The notes under the pieces were generated by a model. It had not been told where the DNA came from. It was given only the letters and a program-made list of their open reading frames with translations, and made no database searches. DNA of 64,000 nucleotides from Polynucleobacter sp. MWH-Jannik1A5 (GTDB lineage: Bacteria; Pseudomonadota; Gammaproteobacteria; Burkholderiales; Burkholderiaceae): positions 1,593,305-1,657,304 of the forward strand of contig NZ_JACVPQ010000001.1 in the NCBI RefSeq assembly GCF_018881795.1. The letters run 5' to 3'. Below, one piece after another: positions 21,206 through 29,533 of the stretch. The position numbers and the translations under genes were made by a program. The stretch's first letter is position 1. Each line of letters opens with the position of its first letter.

Positions 21206-22033
21206 ATGATTCGTTTACCAAGCTTTTTTAAGCGAAAAACCCAGTCTGATGACCTTGAATTCGATTCAAGGGGTGGTCGCACCGCCAATAGAGCCGCGCC
21301 ACGCAGTTTTCAGCGTGCAGCAGAAGCTGAAGAGTTGGCCCTAACCGAAGATCCAGAACAGCAAAGAGCGCGTCACCGTCTGATTGGCGCAGCTGTATTG
21401 GTCTTAATCGCAGTCGTTGGACTCCCTCGCATTTTGGATAGCAAACCAAAGTCTGCGCCAAATGATATCGCCGTCAACATTGTGGCTAGCTTGCCGATCC
21501 CGGGTACCGAAACCAAGCCTGAAGAAAAGCCAAAAGCAGAAGTACCGGTTGAGCCTGCTAAAGAGGCTCCAAAAGTTGCTGCCACACCGGTGCCAGTACC
21601 AGAAGTAAAAACCGAATCTAAGCCTGAAACTAAGCAAGAAGCAAAAGCTGACACTAAACCAGCGCCACCTGCAGTAAATAAATCTGGCACATTGGGTTTG
21701 GCAGCGGGTGAAGAGGTGGTTGCTGCGAACACACCCAAAGCAGACAAGCCAAAAACAGATGACGTAACTAAGCCTGCCACTACAAACGGTTCAGGTAAGT
21801 ACGTTATTCAGATTGGTGCTTTTGCATCAGAAGAGCGTGCCAAAGGTTGGATTGCAAAACTCAAAGATCAAAAGATTCCAAACTATGTCTTAAACAAGAC
21901 TGGTACCGATGGGGCTAAGTTGTATGTACTGCGCGCAGGTCCATATACCGATAAAGAATCCGCCGAAGCAGCGGAGAAGAAAATTAAGGCGATGGGTCTG
22001 TCACCAAGACTCGTCGAATCCGGTAAGCAGTAA
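21206..22033 (+). CDS. SPOR domain protein (DedD-like)
   Basis: 275 residues. A basic cytoplasmic tail, one membrane helix at about residues 52-72 (IGAAVLVLIAVVGLPRIL), a long Pro/Lys/Glu-rich periplasmic linker, and a C-terminal SPOR domain (about 193-275: YVIQIGAFASEERAKGWIAKL ... YVLRAGPY). SPOR domains bind denuded septal peptidoglycan, so a role in cell division like DedD is likely. It sits between folC and cvpA, as dedD does in enteric bacteria. Confidence 0.9.
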   Translation: MIRLPSFFKRKTQSDDLEFDSRGGRTANRAAPRSFQRAAEAEELALTEDPEQQRARHRLIGAAVLVLIAVVGLPRILDSKPKSAPNDIAVNIVASLPIPGTETKPEEKPKAEVPVEPAKEAPKVAATPVPVPEVKTESKPETKQEAKADTKPAPPAVNKSGTLGLAAGEEVVAANTPKADKPKTDDVTKPATTNGSGKYVIQIGAFASEERAKGWIAKLKDQKIPNYVLNKTGTDGAKLYVLRAGPYTDKESAEAAEKKIKAMGLSPRLVESGKQ

Positions 22034-22599
22034 TGGAATACTTATCCACCCTCAAGCTAACATCGGTGGATTACTTCACCCTAGTTGTGCTCTTGATCTC
22101 CGCTTTGGTTGGTATCTCACGCGGCCTGTTTAAAGAGGTGCTTGCTTTAGCATCTTGGTTTGCTGCGGCTTGGGTTGCCTATCACTATAGCAATTACCTA
22201 TCTACCGAGTGGCTCTCTACATTTCATCTAGATGAGCTACTGAGTTTGGGTGTGAGCTTCCTTATTTTATTTATATTGACACTCATCATCTGTGGCTTGT
22301 TTGGTGGAGTAGTGCAAAAAATTATTCTGTCTGTAGGGCTGAGTTTGACTGACCGCTTCTTGGGTTTGATTTTTGGTGTAATTCGTGGCGGCTTGATCGT
22401 TGTAGTGCTTGCTACCTTGGCGGCACTCACTCCCATTCCGCAAAGCATGGCCTGGAAGAATGCCATTACCAGACCAGCAATTGACATGGCAACCGGTTTA
22501 ATTAAAGGTTGGCTTCCTGCCGACTGGGCAAAGCAATTGGGTGATGCTATGCCTAAAGTTACCCCTACCATTACTCCTAAATTAACAATAGGAATCTAG
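22033..22599 (+). CDS. cvpA: CvpA family membrane protein
   Basis: 188 residues with four membrane helices. The CvpA pattern (DYFTLVVLLISALVGISRG, later DRFLGLIFGVIRGGLIV) is clear. Family members are needed for colicin V export in E. coli and are linked to envelope homeostasis; the exact role is unsettled. TAATG overlap with the SPOR gene; purF follows within four bases. Confidence 0.93.
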   Translation: MEYLSTLKLTSVDYFTLVVLLISALVGISRGLFKEVLALASWFAAAWVAYHYSNYLSTEWLSTFHLDELLSLGVSFLILFILTLIICGLFGGVVQKIILSVGLSLTDRFLGLIFGVIRGGLIVVVLATLAALTPIPQSMAWKNAITRPAIDMATGLIKGWLPADWAKQLGDAMPKVTPTITPKLTIGI

Positions 22600-22603
22600 A
22601 GAT

Positions 22604-24142
22604 ATGTGCGGCGTCGTCGGAACTGTTTCTCACTCACCAGTAAATCAACTTCTCTATGATGCCTTGTTGCTTTTGCAACATCGCGGTCAAGATGCCGCAG
22701 GTATTGCGACGATGAACGGTAATTCGTTCACGATGCATAAAGCCAACGGCTTAGTACGAGATGTTTTCAGAACACGTAATATGCGCAGCTTGGTAGGTAA
22801 TGCAGGCATTGGTCAGGTGCGTTATCCAACTGCTGGCTCGGCAAGTAGCGAAGAAGAAGCGCAACCTTTTTATGTCAGCGCACCATACGGCATTATCTTG
22901 GCGCACAACGGCAATTTAACCAATGCACCAAGTCTGCGTGTTGAGATGGCGTATCGTGATCGTCGTCACATCAATACGAGCTCCGACACTGAAGTATTAC
23001 TGAACGTATTGGCTGACGAACTACAAAAAGAAACCAATAGCGCAGCTCTTGATGAGGGCGCGATGTTTAATGCCGTTACTGGAGTCACCAGTCGCGTTAA
23101 AGGTTCATATGCAGTTGTGTCATTAATTGCCGGCTATGGCTTGTTGGCATTCCGTGACCAGTACGGCATTCGTCCTTTGTGTATCGGACGTATTGATACA
23201 CCGCAAGGTCCTGAGTGGATGATTGCATCCGAATCTGTTGCTCTCGAAGGTTTGGGCTTCACATTTGTACGTGACGTCAATCCAGGCGAAGCAATCTATA
23301 TCGATTTAGATGGCAATTTCTATTCACGTCAGTGCGTACCAAATGCAGTGCTTACTCCTTGTATCTTTGAGTATGTCTACATGGCTCGTCCAGACTCCAC
23401 CATCGATGGCGTCACCGTCTATAACGTGCGTATGCGCATGGGCGATTACTTGGCTGAGAAGATTCGCAAAGAGACCAATGTTGACGAGATCGATGTGGTG
23501 ATGCCGATTCCGGACTCTAGCCGTCCAGCAGCAATGCAGGTTGCCAAGAACTTAGGCGTGGATTACCGCGAAGGCTTCTTTAAGAACCGTTACATCGGTC
23601 GCACCTTCATCATGCCGGGGCAGGCTGTGCGCAAGAAGTCTGTCCGTCAAAAACTCAATGCGATGCGTATTGAGTTCAAAGATAAGACTGTATTGATCGT
23701 AGATGACTCCATCGTACGTGGAACTACATCTTTTGAGATTGTGCAGATGGCTCGCGAGTCTGGCGCCAAGAAAGTGATCTTTGCTTCGGCTGCGCCTCCA
23801 GTACGTTTCCCGAACGTCTACGGCATTGATATGCCTACGCGCAGTGAATTGGTTGCTTATGGCCGTACTGATGAAGAAATCAACAAGATGATTGGTGCAG
23901 ATCAACTCATCTACCAAAGTGTTGAGGATATGAAACAGGCGGTGCGGGATATTAATCCCAATATTCAGCAGTTTGAAGCCTCTTGTTTTGATGGAAATTA
24001 CATCACGGGCGATATTACTGAGTCCTATTTGGATGCTTTAGAAGCTGCCAGAAATACTTCAGCTGCTAAGGCTGACCGTCAAAAGGATTCGAGCGATTTT
24101 GCCCGCTCCCAGCTTCACCTGCATTTGGCTACCGAAGACTAA
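22604..24142 (+). CDS. purF: Amidophosphoribosyltransferase
   Basis: 512 residues. First step of purine synthesis: transfers glutamine amide nitrogen to PRPP. The N-terminus MCGVVGTV provides the Cys2 nucleophile after methionine removal, followed by LLLLQHRGQDAAGIAT. The PRPP-binding motif is TVLIVDDSIVRGTTSFEIV. The cvpA-purF pairing is ancient in proteobacteria. Confidence 0.98.
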   Translation: MCGVVGTVSHSPVNQLLYDALLLLQHRGQDAAGIATMNGNSFTMHKANGLVRDVFRTRNMRSLVGNAGIGQVRYPTAGSASSEEEAQPFYVSAPYGIILAHNGNLTNAPSLRVEMAYRDRRHINTSSDTEVLLNVLADELQKETNSAALDEGAMFNAVTGVTSRVKGSYAVVSLIAGYGLLAFRDQYGIRPLCIGRIDTPQGPEWMIASESVALEGLGFTFVRDVNPGEAIYIDLDGNFYSRQCVPNAVLTPCIFEYVYMARPDSTIDGVTVYNVRMRMGDYLAEKIRKETNVDEIDVVMPIPDSSRPAAMQVAKNLGVDYREGFFKNRYIGRTFIMPGQAVRKKSVRQKLNAMRIEFKDKTVLIVDDSIVRGTTSFEIVQMARESGAKKVIFASAAPPVRFPNVYGIDMPTRSELVAYGRTDEEINKMIGADQLIYQSVEDMKQAVRDINPNIQQFEASCFDGNYITGDITESYLDALEAARNTSAAKADRQKDSSDFARSQLHLHLATED

Positions 24143-24155
24143 AAAGCGACAGGAT

Positions 24156-24175
24156 ATTGCCTCACACGAGGCAAT
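24156..24175. other. Perfect hairpin between purF and metZ
   Basis: Eight-base arms ATTGCCTC and GAGGCAAT around ACAC. No T-run follows, so it is not a classical terminator; it may stabilise an mRNA end or be a processing site. Confidence 0.45.
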
Positions 24176-24202
24176 TCCTCAATTCGGTGTCAAAATAGCA
24201 GT

Positions 24203-25411
24203 ATGAAGAGCAAAACCACACGCAAAAAACCGGATTTTTCTAAGCTGGCCCTAGAGACTCTAGCGGTCCGTGCTGGCACACGTCGTACCGCTGAGTATCA
24301 AGAACACTCCGAGGCAATGTTTCTCACTTCAAGTTTCTGTTTTGATAGCGCTGAATTAGCAGCCGATGGCTTTGCTCACGCTGATCAAGGATTTATCTAC
24401 TCCCGCTTTACTAATCCAACAGTCAGTATGTTCCAGGATCGCTTGGCTGCTCTAGAGGGTGGTGAGGCTTGTATTGCAACTGCTTCTGGAATGGCTGCCA
24501 TCATGACATTGGCGATGGCGCATCTGCAGGCAGGTGACCATGTTGTTTGCTCTCGCTCAGTATTTGGTGCAACGATCCAGTTGTTCACCAATATCTTGGG
24601 TCGCTTTGGCATTACGACGACTTATGTTGATTTGGCTGATACCAAGTCATGGCAAGCTGCTGTCCAGCCAAACACTAAACTCTTTTATCTAGAGACGCCT
24701 TCCAATCCATTGACTGAGATTGCGGATATCAAAGCAATTTCAAAGATCGCCAAAAAAGCAAAAGCATTATTTGCGGTAGACAACTGCTTCTGCACACCAG
24801 CCTTACAGAAACCATTAGCACTTGGTGCGGATGTCGTCATTCATTCGGCTACTAAGTACTTAGATGGCCAAGGCAGGGTAGTTGGCGGTGCGATCGTGGG
24901 TAGCAAAGACTTCATCATGGGCAAAGTATTCCCATATGTCCGCACTGCAGGCCCAACGCTGTCCGCATTTAATGCTTGGGTGTTCCTGAAAGGCTTAGAG
25001 ACTTTAGAGCTTCGCATGAAGCAACAAAGTCAGAATGCACTCGCCTTGGCTCAATGGTTAGAGAAGCAGCCTGGTGTCGAGCGCGTATACCATCCAGGCT
25101 TGAAGTCACATCCTCAGCATGCATTGGCTAAGCGCCAGCAAAAAGAGGGCGGGGCGATTCTGTCTTTCACTCTAAAAGGCGGCAAGAAAGCTGCGTTTAA
25201 GCTCATTAACCAAACCAAGCTTTGCTCGATTACAGCAAACCTAGGTGACACGCGCACAACCATAACCAATCCAGCAACAACAACGCATTGCCGCGTTCCG
25301 CCTGAAGCAAGAATAGCTGCTGGTATCACGGATGGCTTGGTGCGTATTGCAGTGGGCCTGGAGAATATTAATGATCTCAAGAATGACTTGGCTGGCGGCT
25401 TAAAGAAGTAA
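24203..25411 (+). CDS. metZ: O-succinylhomoserine sulfhydrylase
   Basis: 402 residues. PLP enzyme that makes homocysteine directly from O-succinylhomoserine and sulfide. The PLP lysine motif is VIHSATKYLDGQGRVVGG; TASGMAAIMTLAMAHLQAGDH and YLETPSNPLTEIADI are typical of the Cys/Met-metabolism family. It follows purF, as in other Burkholderiales. Cystathionine gamma-synthase is the main alternative; I favour MetZ from context and the GQGRVVGG wording. Confidence 0.9.
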   Translation: MKSKTTRKKPDFSKLALETLAVRAGTRRTAEYQEHSEAMFLTSSFCFDSAELAADGFAHADQGFIYSRFTNPTVSMFQDRLAALEGGEACIATASGMAAIMTLAMAHLQAGDHVVCSRSVFGATIQLFTNILGRFGITTTYVDLADTKSWQAAVQPNTKLFYLETPSNPLTEIADIKAISKIAKKAKALFAVDNCFCTPALQKPLALGADVVIHSATKYLDGQGRVVGGAIVGSKDFIMGKVFPYVRTAGPTLSAFNAWVFLKGLETLELRMKQQSQNALALAQWLEKQPGVERVYHPGLKSHPQHALAKRQQKEGGAILSFTLKGGKKAAFKLINQTKLCSITANLGDTRTTITNPATTTHCRVPPEARIAAGITDGLVRIAVGLENINDLKNDLAGGLKK

Positions 25412-25440
25412 ATAAAACTCAAGTTGAAAAGAATATCCCA

Positions 25441-26058
25441 ATGAGTTTTGCTGATGCAACCCAGTTCTGGAATGAGCGTTTCGATAAAGAAGAATTCATC
25501 TTTGGTAAAGAGCCTAACGAATATTTGGTTGAAAAGGCAAATCAGTATCTAAAGCCAAAAAATAAAGTTCTTTGCATTGCTGATGGTGAAGGGCGCAACG
25601 GTGTCTGGCTTGCTAAACAAGGAATGCAAGTTGTTGGCTTTGACGCCTCTGATATTGCGCTAGCTAAAGCAAAACAGTTTGCTAAAGACAATCAAGTCGA
25701 GGTGGAGTATTCATTCTCAGATACTGATAGCTTTATATGGCAAGCCAATGCTTATGACGCAGTGATTGGTATCTTTATCCAATTTGCTGACCCCGCAATG
25801 CGTGAGCGTATCTTTAAGCAAACGTATCAAGCACTCAAGCTAGGCGGCATCTTTATTCTGCAGGGCTACACGCCAAAGCAGTTGGAATATAAAACTGGTG
25901 GACCAAGCTTAATAGAGCATCTCTACACAGAAGAATTAATTAGAGATCTTGCTAAAGACTTTCAGATACTTGAACTAATGAGTTATGAGAAAGAGCTCTC
26001 AGAGGGACCAAGGCATACCGGCATGTCTGCAATTTTGGGCTTAGTCGCTCAAAAGTGA
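25441..26058 (+). CDS. Class I SAM-dependent methyltransferase
   Basis: 205 residues. Motif I is seen as VLCIADGEGRNGVWLAKQG with the acidic VVGFDASDIALAKAK, followed by DAVIGIFIQFADPAMRE. The opening (ATQFWNERFDKEEFIFGKEPN) is shared with small TehB/thiol-type methyltransferases in proteobacteria. Substrate not identifiable. Placed 30 bases after metZ and 11 before the Crp/Fnr gene. Confidence 0.8.
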   Translation: MSFADATQFWNERFDKEEFIFGKEPNEYLVEKANQYLKPKNKVLCIADGEGRNGVWLAKQGMQVVGFDASDIALAKAKQFAKDNQVEVEYSFSDTDSFIWQANAYDAVIGIFIQFADPAMRERIFKQTYQALKLGGIFILQGYTPKQLEYKTGGPSLIEHLYTEELIRDLAKDFQILELMSYEKELSEGPRHTGMSAILGLVAQK

Positions 26059-26068
26059 GTTTTCTCTT

Positions 26069-26785
26069 ATGAAGACCATTGAAATTAAAAGTGCATGGCA
26101 GGGTAACAGCGATTGCAATGCATGTTCTATTCGTAGCTCGGCATTATTTGCCGAGTTGAATGAGGAAGATTTTTCCAAAATTCATTCGCCTATTGATGAT
26201 CTCCGCTTTGAAGCCAATTCAGGTATCTATATACAAGGCGAGTCTGCAGATCACCTATACACATTGCGCGAAGGTTACATTAAGTTATTGCATGTTAATT
26301 CTGATGGCTCCAGCAGAATCGTGCGATTAGTTATGCCTGGAGATCTTTTTGGTATGGAGGCGCTGTTGGAGGAAAGCTATGCCCATTCTGCTAGCGCTTT
26401 ATCGAATGTTCATTTATGCCGCATTCCAAAAGCAATCATCTCTAGCCTAGGGGAAGAGTCGCCACGTCTACACCGCCAGATAGTTAAAAAATGGGGCGAA
26501 GCTTTAGCTCAATCCGAATCCTGGTTTTCTGAAATTAATACCGGTCGAATTGAAGTGCGTTTGGCGCGCTTTTTTCTTAGAGTTGCCAAGGCGTCTGGAG
26601 AGATGGCAGTTGCACCGCTCTTTAAGCGTGAGGATATGGGATTAATGATGGATGTGAAGTTTGAGACCATCAGCAGAGCTCTTGCCTCAATGGCCGAGCA
26701 GGGGCTGATTTCCAATATCAGCAGGCTGAGTATTCAGATTCCGAATATGGAAAAGCTTAAAAGCTTTTCTCAAGCAGGGTCTTAA
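26069..26785 (+). CDS. Crp/Fnr family transcriptional regulator
   Basis: 238 residues: cyclic-nucleotide-type beta-roll (about 25-145), dimer helix, and C-terminal helix-turn-helix (about 185-225: LFKREDMGLMMDVKFETISRALASM). An N-terminal CNACS pair (C16, C19) and a cysteine in the beta-roll (VHLCRIP) recall the FNR cluster ligands, but the third N-terminal cysteine of FNR is missing. Oxygen or redox sensing through a cluster is therefore uncertain. It stands at the edge of the sulfur island. Confidence 0.9.
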   Translation: MKTIEIKSAWQGNSDCNACSIRSSALFAELNEEDFSKIHSPIDDLRFEANSGIYIQGESADHLYTLREGYIKLLHVNSDGSSRIVRLVMPGDLFGMEALLEESYAHSASALSNVHLCRIPKAIISSLGEESPRLHRQIVKKWGEALAQSESWFSEINTGRIEVRLARFFLRVAKASGEMAVAPLFKREDMGLMMDVKFETISRALASMAEQGLISNISRLSIQIPNMEKLKSFSQAGS

Positions 26786-26813
26786 AGCTAATAGAAGATA
26801 AGCAAGAGGAAAT

Positions 26814-26842
26814 AAAAAAGACTGCCGTAGCAGTCTTTTTTT
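26814..26842. terminator. Bidirectional terminator
   Basis: Stem GACTGC / GCAGTC around CGTA, flanked by a six-A run on the left and seven-T run on the right. It separates the Crp/Fnr gene from the convergent HiPIP gene. Confidence 0.9.
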
Positions 26843-26868
26843 GCCTTAGTGCTTAACTAAATATTTAA

Positions 26869-27177
26869 TTAAGCCTTCTTAGCGTAAGCAGAGCACCAGC
26901 CTTTGCCAGCAACTTTCTTAGTTCCAAATAAAGAACAACCGCCAGTTGCATCACCCACTTTACCTTGGAACAAAGCGCAGTTATCGCACTCTTGACCAGC
27001 GGCATATTTAGGATATTTAGCTTTATCTACAGCAGTTGCAACTGCCTTGTATCCCAAAGCGGCAGCTTGTGGGTCAGTCTCAGCAACCATTGCTTGAGCT
27101 TGAACTTTACCGTTCAATGCCAATGTGCAGGCACCAGCAGCAGACAAAATCATAAATTGGCGACGACTATTCTTCAT
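26869..27177 (-). CDS. High-potential iron-sulfur protein (HiPIP)
   Basis: 102 residues from the ATG at 27177. The N-terminus is a twin-arginine signal (SRRQFMILSAAGA), as expected for a cofactor-loaded periplasmic carrier. The mature part has the four cluster cysteines in order CDNC ... GGCSLF ... GWCSAY. HiPIPs shuttle electrons in the periplasm between cytochrome complexes and terminal acceptors. Beside the Sox genes it may accept electrons from sulfur oxidation. It is divergent from the rhodanese gene at 27378. Confidence 0.93.
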   Translation of the reverse strand: MKNSRRQFMILSAAGACTLALNGKVQAQAMVAETDPQAAALGYKAVATAVDKAKYPKYAAGQECDNCALFQGKVGDATGGCSLFGTKKVAGKGWCSAYAKKA

Positions 27178-27309
27178 AAAGACTCCAGTATTCAGGTAAG
27201 TAAAAAAGTTCAAATAACTAGCTATGTTGGATATTAAAGGGGATAACACCTTCAACAATAGGGGTTTCTCTGTATTAAGTTTAGCAAGTCTAGGCCTCAC
27301 ACTACGTAA

Positions 27310-27329
27310 ATATGCATAAATGCGTATAT
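27310..27329. promoter_or_regulatory. AT-rich imperfect inverted repeat, candidate ArsR-type operator
   Basis: Half-sites ATATGCATA and TGCGTATAT face each other across two bases (6 of 9 positions pair symmetrically). It lies in the 200-base gap between divergent HiPIP and rhodanese genes. The words ATATGCAT and ATGCGTATA recur in the inverted repeat at 34555. Confidence 0.4.
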
Positions 27330-27377
27330 AAGCAATTAAATCACTGTTTTACGACAAAATAATACATAGAGGGTTTT

Positions 27378-27962
27378 ATGAAAAAGTTTATTTCTCTTGG
27401 TCTGATGTTGTTTTCAGGCCTCGTATCAGCACAATCCGCTGCACCTGCAAGTCCTGAGCTGCTGCAGATTATTGATAAATCCACCAAATTTGTCGTTAAC
27501 ACCCCAAAGGGTCCGGTAGAAATCACTCGTGTGATGACGCCCTGTGCCAAGAATAAAGGCTGGCTGCAACCATTGATTCCAATCAAGGGTGTTGTGCCAG
27601 TTGATGAGATTGACGTATTGAATGCGCTGAATGATAAAGACTCAATCGTGGTTGATATGCGCGTGGTTGATGACCGCGTTAAAGGAACAATTCCAGGCTC
27701 AGTCGGTATACCGTACACCGAAGTAGCTATGCGCATGGATGAGTTGGGTTGCAAAAAGCCTGCTGCTGGATCAACTAAATGGGATTGCTCTAAAGCCAAG
27801 AAGGTTTACGCATTCTGCAACGGCCCTGTTTGTCCACAAAGCCCAATGGCAATGGCTGCGATGACACGCGACGGCTTCCCAGCAACGAAGATTTATTACT
27901 ATCGTGGCGGCATGTTGGATTGGGATGCATTGGGATTAACAACTGTAAAAGGTGAGTTCTAA
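27378..27962 (+). CDS. Periplasmic single-domain rhodanese-like protein
   Basis: 194 residues with a Sec signal peptide (first 18, cleavage after VSA). The rhodanese domain spans about 85-190; the catalytic loop begins at Cys147 (FCNGPVCPQS), with a second cysteine at 152. Rhodaneses carry a persulfide on the loop cysteine and pass sulfane sulfur to thiols or cyanide. Its position at the front of a thiosulfate-oxidation island suggests it handles periplasmic sulfane sulfur. The physiological acceptor is unknown. Confidence 0.85.
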   Translation: MKKFISLGLMLFSGLVSAQSAAPASPELLQIIDKSTKFVVNTPKGPVEITRVMTPCAKNKGWLQPLIPIKGVVPVDEIDVLNALNDKDSIVVDMRVVDDRVKGTIPGSVGIPYTEVAMRMDELGCKKPAAGSTKWDCSKAKKVYAFCNGPVCPQSPMAMAAMTRDGFPATKIYYYRGGMLDWDALGLTTVKGEF

Positions 27963-27990
27963 TCTTATTAACTTAAGACCCGAAATTCGA

Positions 27991-28014
27991 AGGGGGCCGC
28001 GGCCCTCTTTTTTT
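27991..28014 (+). terminator. Rho-independent terminator after the rhodanese gene
   Basis: GC-rich stem AGGGGGCC / GGCCCTCT (one G-T wobble) followed by seven T. It isolates the rhodanese gene from the operon starting at 28180. Confidence 0.8.
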
Positions 28015-28108
28015 ATTGTCTGATAGCTGCATGAGCACCCATTCAGCACCCTAGACCCATTCATTCATGATGTAGATCAAATTCTACTAACTTGTTTGCT
28101 TCCACCTA

Positions 28109-28152
28109 TTGACATTGCAATTTAAATTGATAATATATAAATGTATATATTA
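28109..28152 (+). promoter_or_regulatory. Promoter with perfect inverted repeat over the -10 region
   Basis: A consensus -35 TTGACA (28109-28114) is followed 16 bases later by TAATAT (28131-28136). A perfect 9-base inverted repeat, TAATATATA and TATATATTA around AATG (28131-28152), covers the -10 and the likely start site, so a bound repressor would block transcription. The downstream operon encodes a BigR-type ArsR repressor, the obvious candidate. Confidence 0.65.
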
Positions 28153-28179
28153 TTTAAACCTTAAATGAGGTCAGTAAAG

Positions 28180-28707
28180 ATGGTAAATAAAGCAGGGCAG
28201 GCGAAACCAGCGCCGTATATGAATCCATTGCTTGCAGGCATCCTGCTTGGAATGGTTCTATTGGCAACTTTTGTAGTCACTGGTCATGGACTTGGGGCAA
28301 CAGGATTTACTACCCGCTTGACTGCGTGGGTTGGAATGTATGTTGCACCGGTTGCTACAAATGCAAATGACTATTTGGGTGGAATGGTAGAAGAAGGCAA
28401 ACCTTTAAATGCTTGGATTACTTGGCAGGTGATCGGCGTAGCATTAGGCGCATTGATATCTGCATTCCTAGCAAAGAGAATTCGTATTCAGATGGACGGC
28501 AAGAAATTTCTCGGTGGCGCTAAGCGTCCGATGACGGCATTATTTGGCGGCATCTTGGCAGGCTTTGGAGCACGTGTTGCTGCAGGATGTACTAGTGGTC
28601 TGGGTTTATCTGGCGCCGCGGTACTTAGTTTGGCTGGATTTACTTTCCTTGGCACATTCTTTGCGGTGGGTTTATTGGTAAGCCGCTTCTTGAAAGAGGG
28701 GAAATAA
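28180..28707 (+). CDS. YeeE/YedE-type sulfur transporter half (GCTSG type)
   Basis: 175 residues from the ATG at 28180, preceded by GAGGT; an earlier in-frame ATG at 28165 overlaps that ribosome-binding site. About four membrane segments and the cysteine motif AAGCTSGLGLSG, matching the DUF395/sulf_transp repeat of YeeE, the TsuA thiosulfate transporter. It is a half-size protein whose partner half is the next gene. Inferred to take up thiosulfate or another sulfane-sulfur compound. Confidence 0.85.
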   Translation: MVNKAGQAKPAPYMNPLLAGILLGMVLLATFVVTGHGLGATGFTTRLTAWVGMYVAPVATNANDYLGGMVEEGKPLNAWITWQVIGVALGALISAFLAKRIRIQMDGKKFLGGAKRPMTALFGGILAGFGARVAAGCTSGLGLSGAAVLSLAGFTFLGTFFAVGLLVSRFLKEGK

Positions 28708-28708
28708 G

Positions 28709-29275
28709 ATGAGCGAGATTCTTTCAGGACTTCTTTTGGGCGCTGCTTTTGGTTTTGTTTTAGAGCGTGCGGGTTTTGGCAATCCTAATAAATTAACTGG
28801 CCAATTTCGACTAACGGATTGGTCCGTGTTTAAGGTCATGTTCACCGCTATTGTGTTTGCTGCAGTAGGGCTCATGGTCTTAGAAAAGACTGGGCTGGTT
28901 GATGCTGGTAGTTTGTTTGTCCCCCCAGCATTCTTGGGCGCAGCTGCATTGGGTGGAGCGCTTGTTGGTGCTGGCTTCGCAATTGGTGGGTATTGCCCTG
29001 GAACATCAGTGGTTGGCTTAATGTCTGGTCGCATTGACGCAGCAATCTTTTTGCTTGGCCTGCTTTTGGGCACCGTAGTTTTTGCTGTTATTTACCCAGA
29101 GATAGAGGTCTTAACTACTTTAGGTGAATTCGCTAAAGCGGATTCATTGCCAGATGCTTTCAATATCTCAGATTGGTCGATTGATGTCGGAATGATTTTC
29201 GCGGCCGTTGGTGTTTTTGTCTTGGGCTCTTGGATGGAAAAGAAATCCAAAGGTCCTGTTAGTTCTCAAGCTTAA
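28709..29275 (+). CDS. YeeE/YedE-type sulfur transporter half (CPG type)
   Basis: 188 residues, about five membrane helices. The cysteine motif GGYCPGTSVVG is the second-half signature of YeeE-type transporters. It starts one base after the first half's stop, so the two are probably made in equal amounts and form a heterodimer. It begins with LSGLLLGAAFGFVLERAGFG, typical of the family. Confidence 0.85.
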   Translation: MSEILSGLLLGAAFGFVLERAGFGNPNKLTGQFRLTDWSVFKVMFTAIVFAAVGLMVLEKTGLVDAGSLFVPPAFLGAAALGGALVGAGFAIGGYCPGTSVVGLMSGRIDAAIFLLGLLLGTVVFAVIYPEIEVLTTLGEFAKADSLPDAFNISDWSIDVGMIFAAVGVFVLGSWMEKKSKGPVSSQA

Positions 29276-29292
29276 TCATTAAAAGGAAAAAT

Positions 29293-29526
29293 ATGTCTAA
29301 GAAATCTACTGTAGCTGCATTGGCGCTTGCCTTGGCGGGTTTATCTGCAGCACCGCTCGCCCTTTCTGCTGATGCGCCTGCGAACCCAACAAGGTCTGAG
29401 CAAAAGAATCCTTGCGGTCCTAAAAAAGAAGCCTCAAATCCTTGTGGTCCAGCAAAGAAAAAGGCAGCTAACCCATGTGGGCCAGCCAATCCTTGTGGGC
29501 CAAAGAAGCGTAAGGCAGCGGAGTAA
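29293..29526 (+). CDS. Secreted small protein with four NPCGP repeats
   Basis: 77 residues. A Sec signal peptide (about 1-26, cleavage after LSA) leads a short lysine-rich mature peptide containing NPCGP at residues 39-43, 49-53, 60-64 and 66-70. The four cysteines are its only cysteines, each in the same Pro-Cys-Gly-Pro setting. I do not recognise a named family. Periodic cysteines suggest metal binding or carriage of sulfane sulfur as persulfides; both are inference. It is 17 bases after the YeeE pair and seven before the next gene. Confidence 0.8.
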   Translation: MSKKSTVAALALALAGLSAAPLALSADAPANPTRSEQKNPCGPKKEASNPCGPAKKKAANPCGPANPCGPKKRKAAE

Positions 29527-29533
29527 CTTTTAA

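Noticed and set aside
21373..21780. Minus-strand frame rich in Gly/Ala/Ser opposite the SPOR gene
   Set aside because: It mirrors the Pro/Lys/Glu-repeat linker of the SPOR protein; composition effect.
24143..24202. SAM riboswitch or terminator before metZ
   Set aside because: There is a perfect hairpin but no T-run and too little space for a SAM aptamer; listed only as an unassigned hairpin.
29407..29502. NPCGP-coding repeats as a CRISPR or DNA tandem array
   Set aside because: The repeat is at protein level; codons differ between copies (TGC, TGT, and GGT, GGG) and spacing is irregular.
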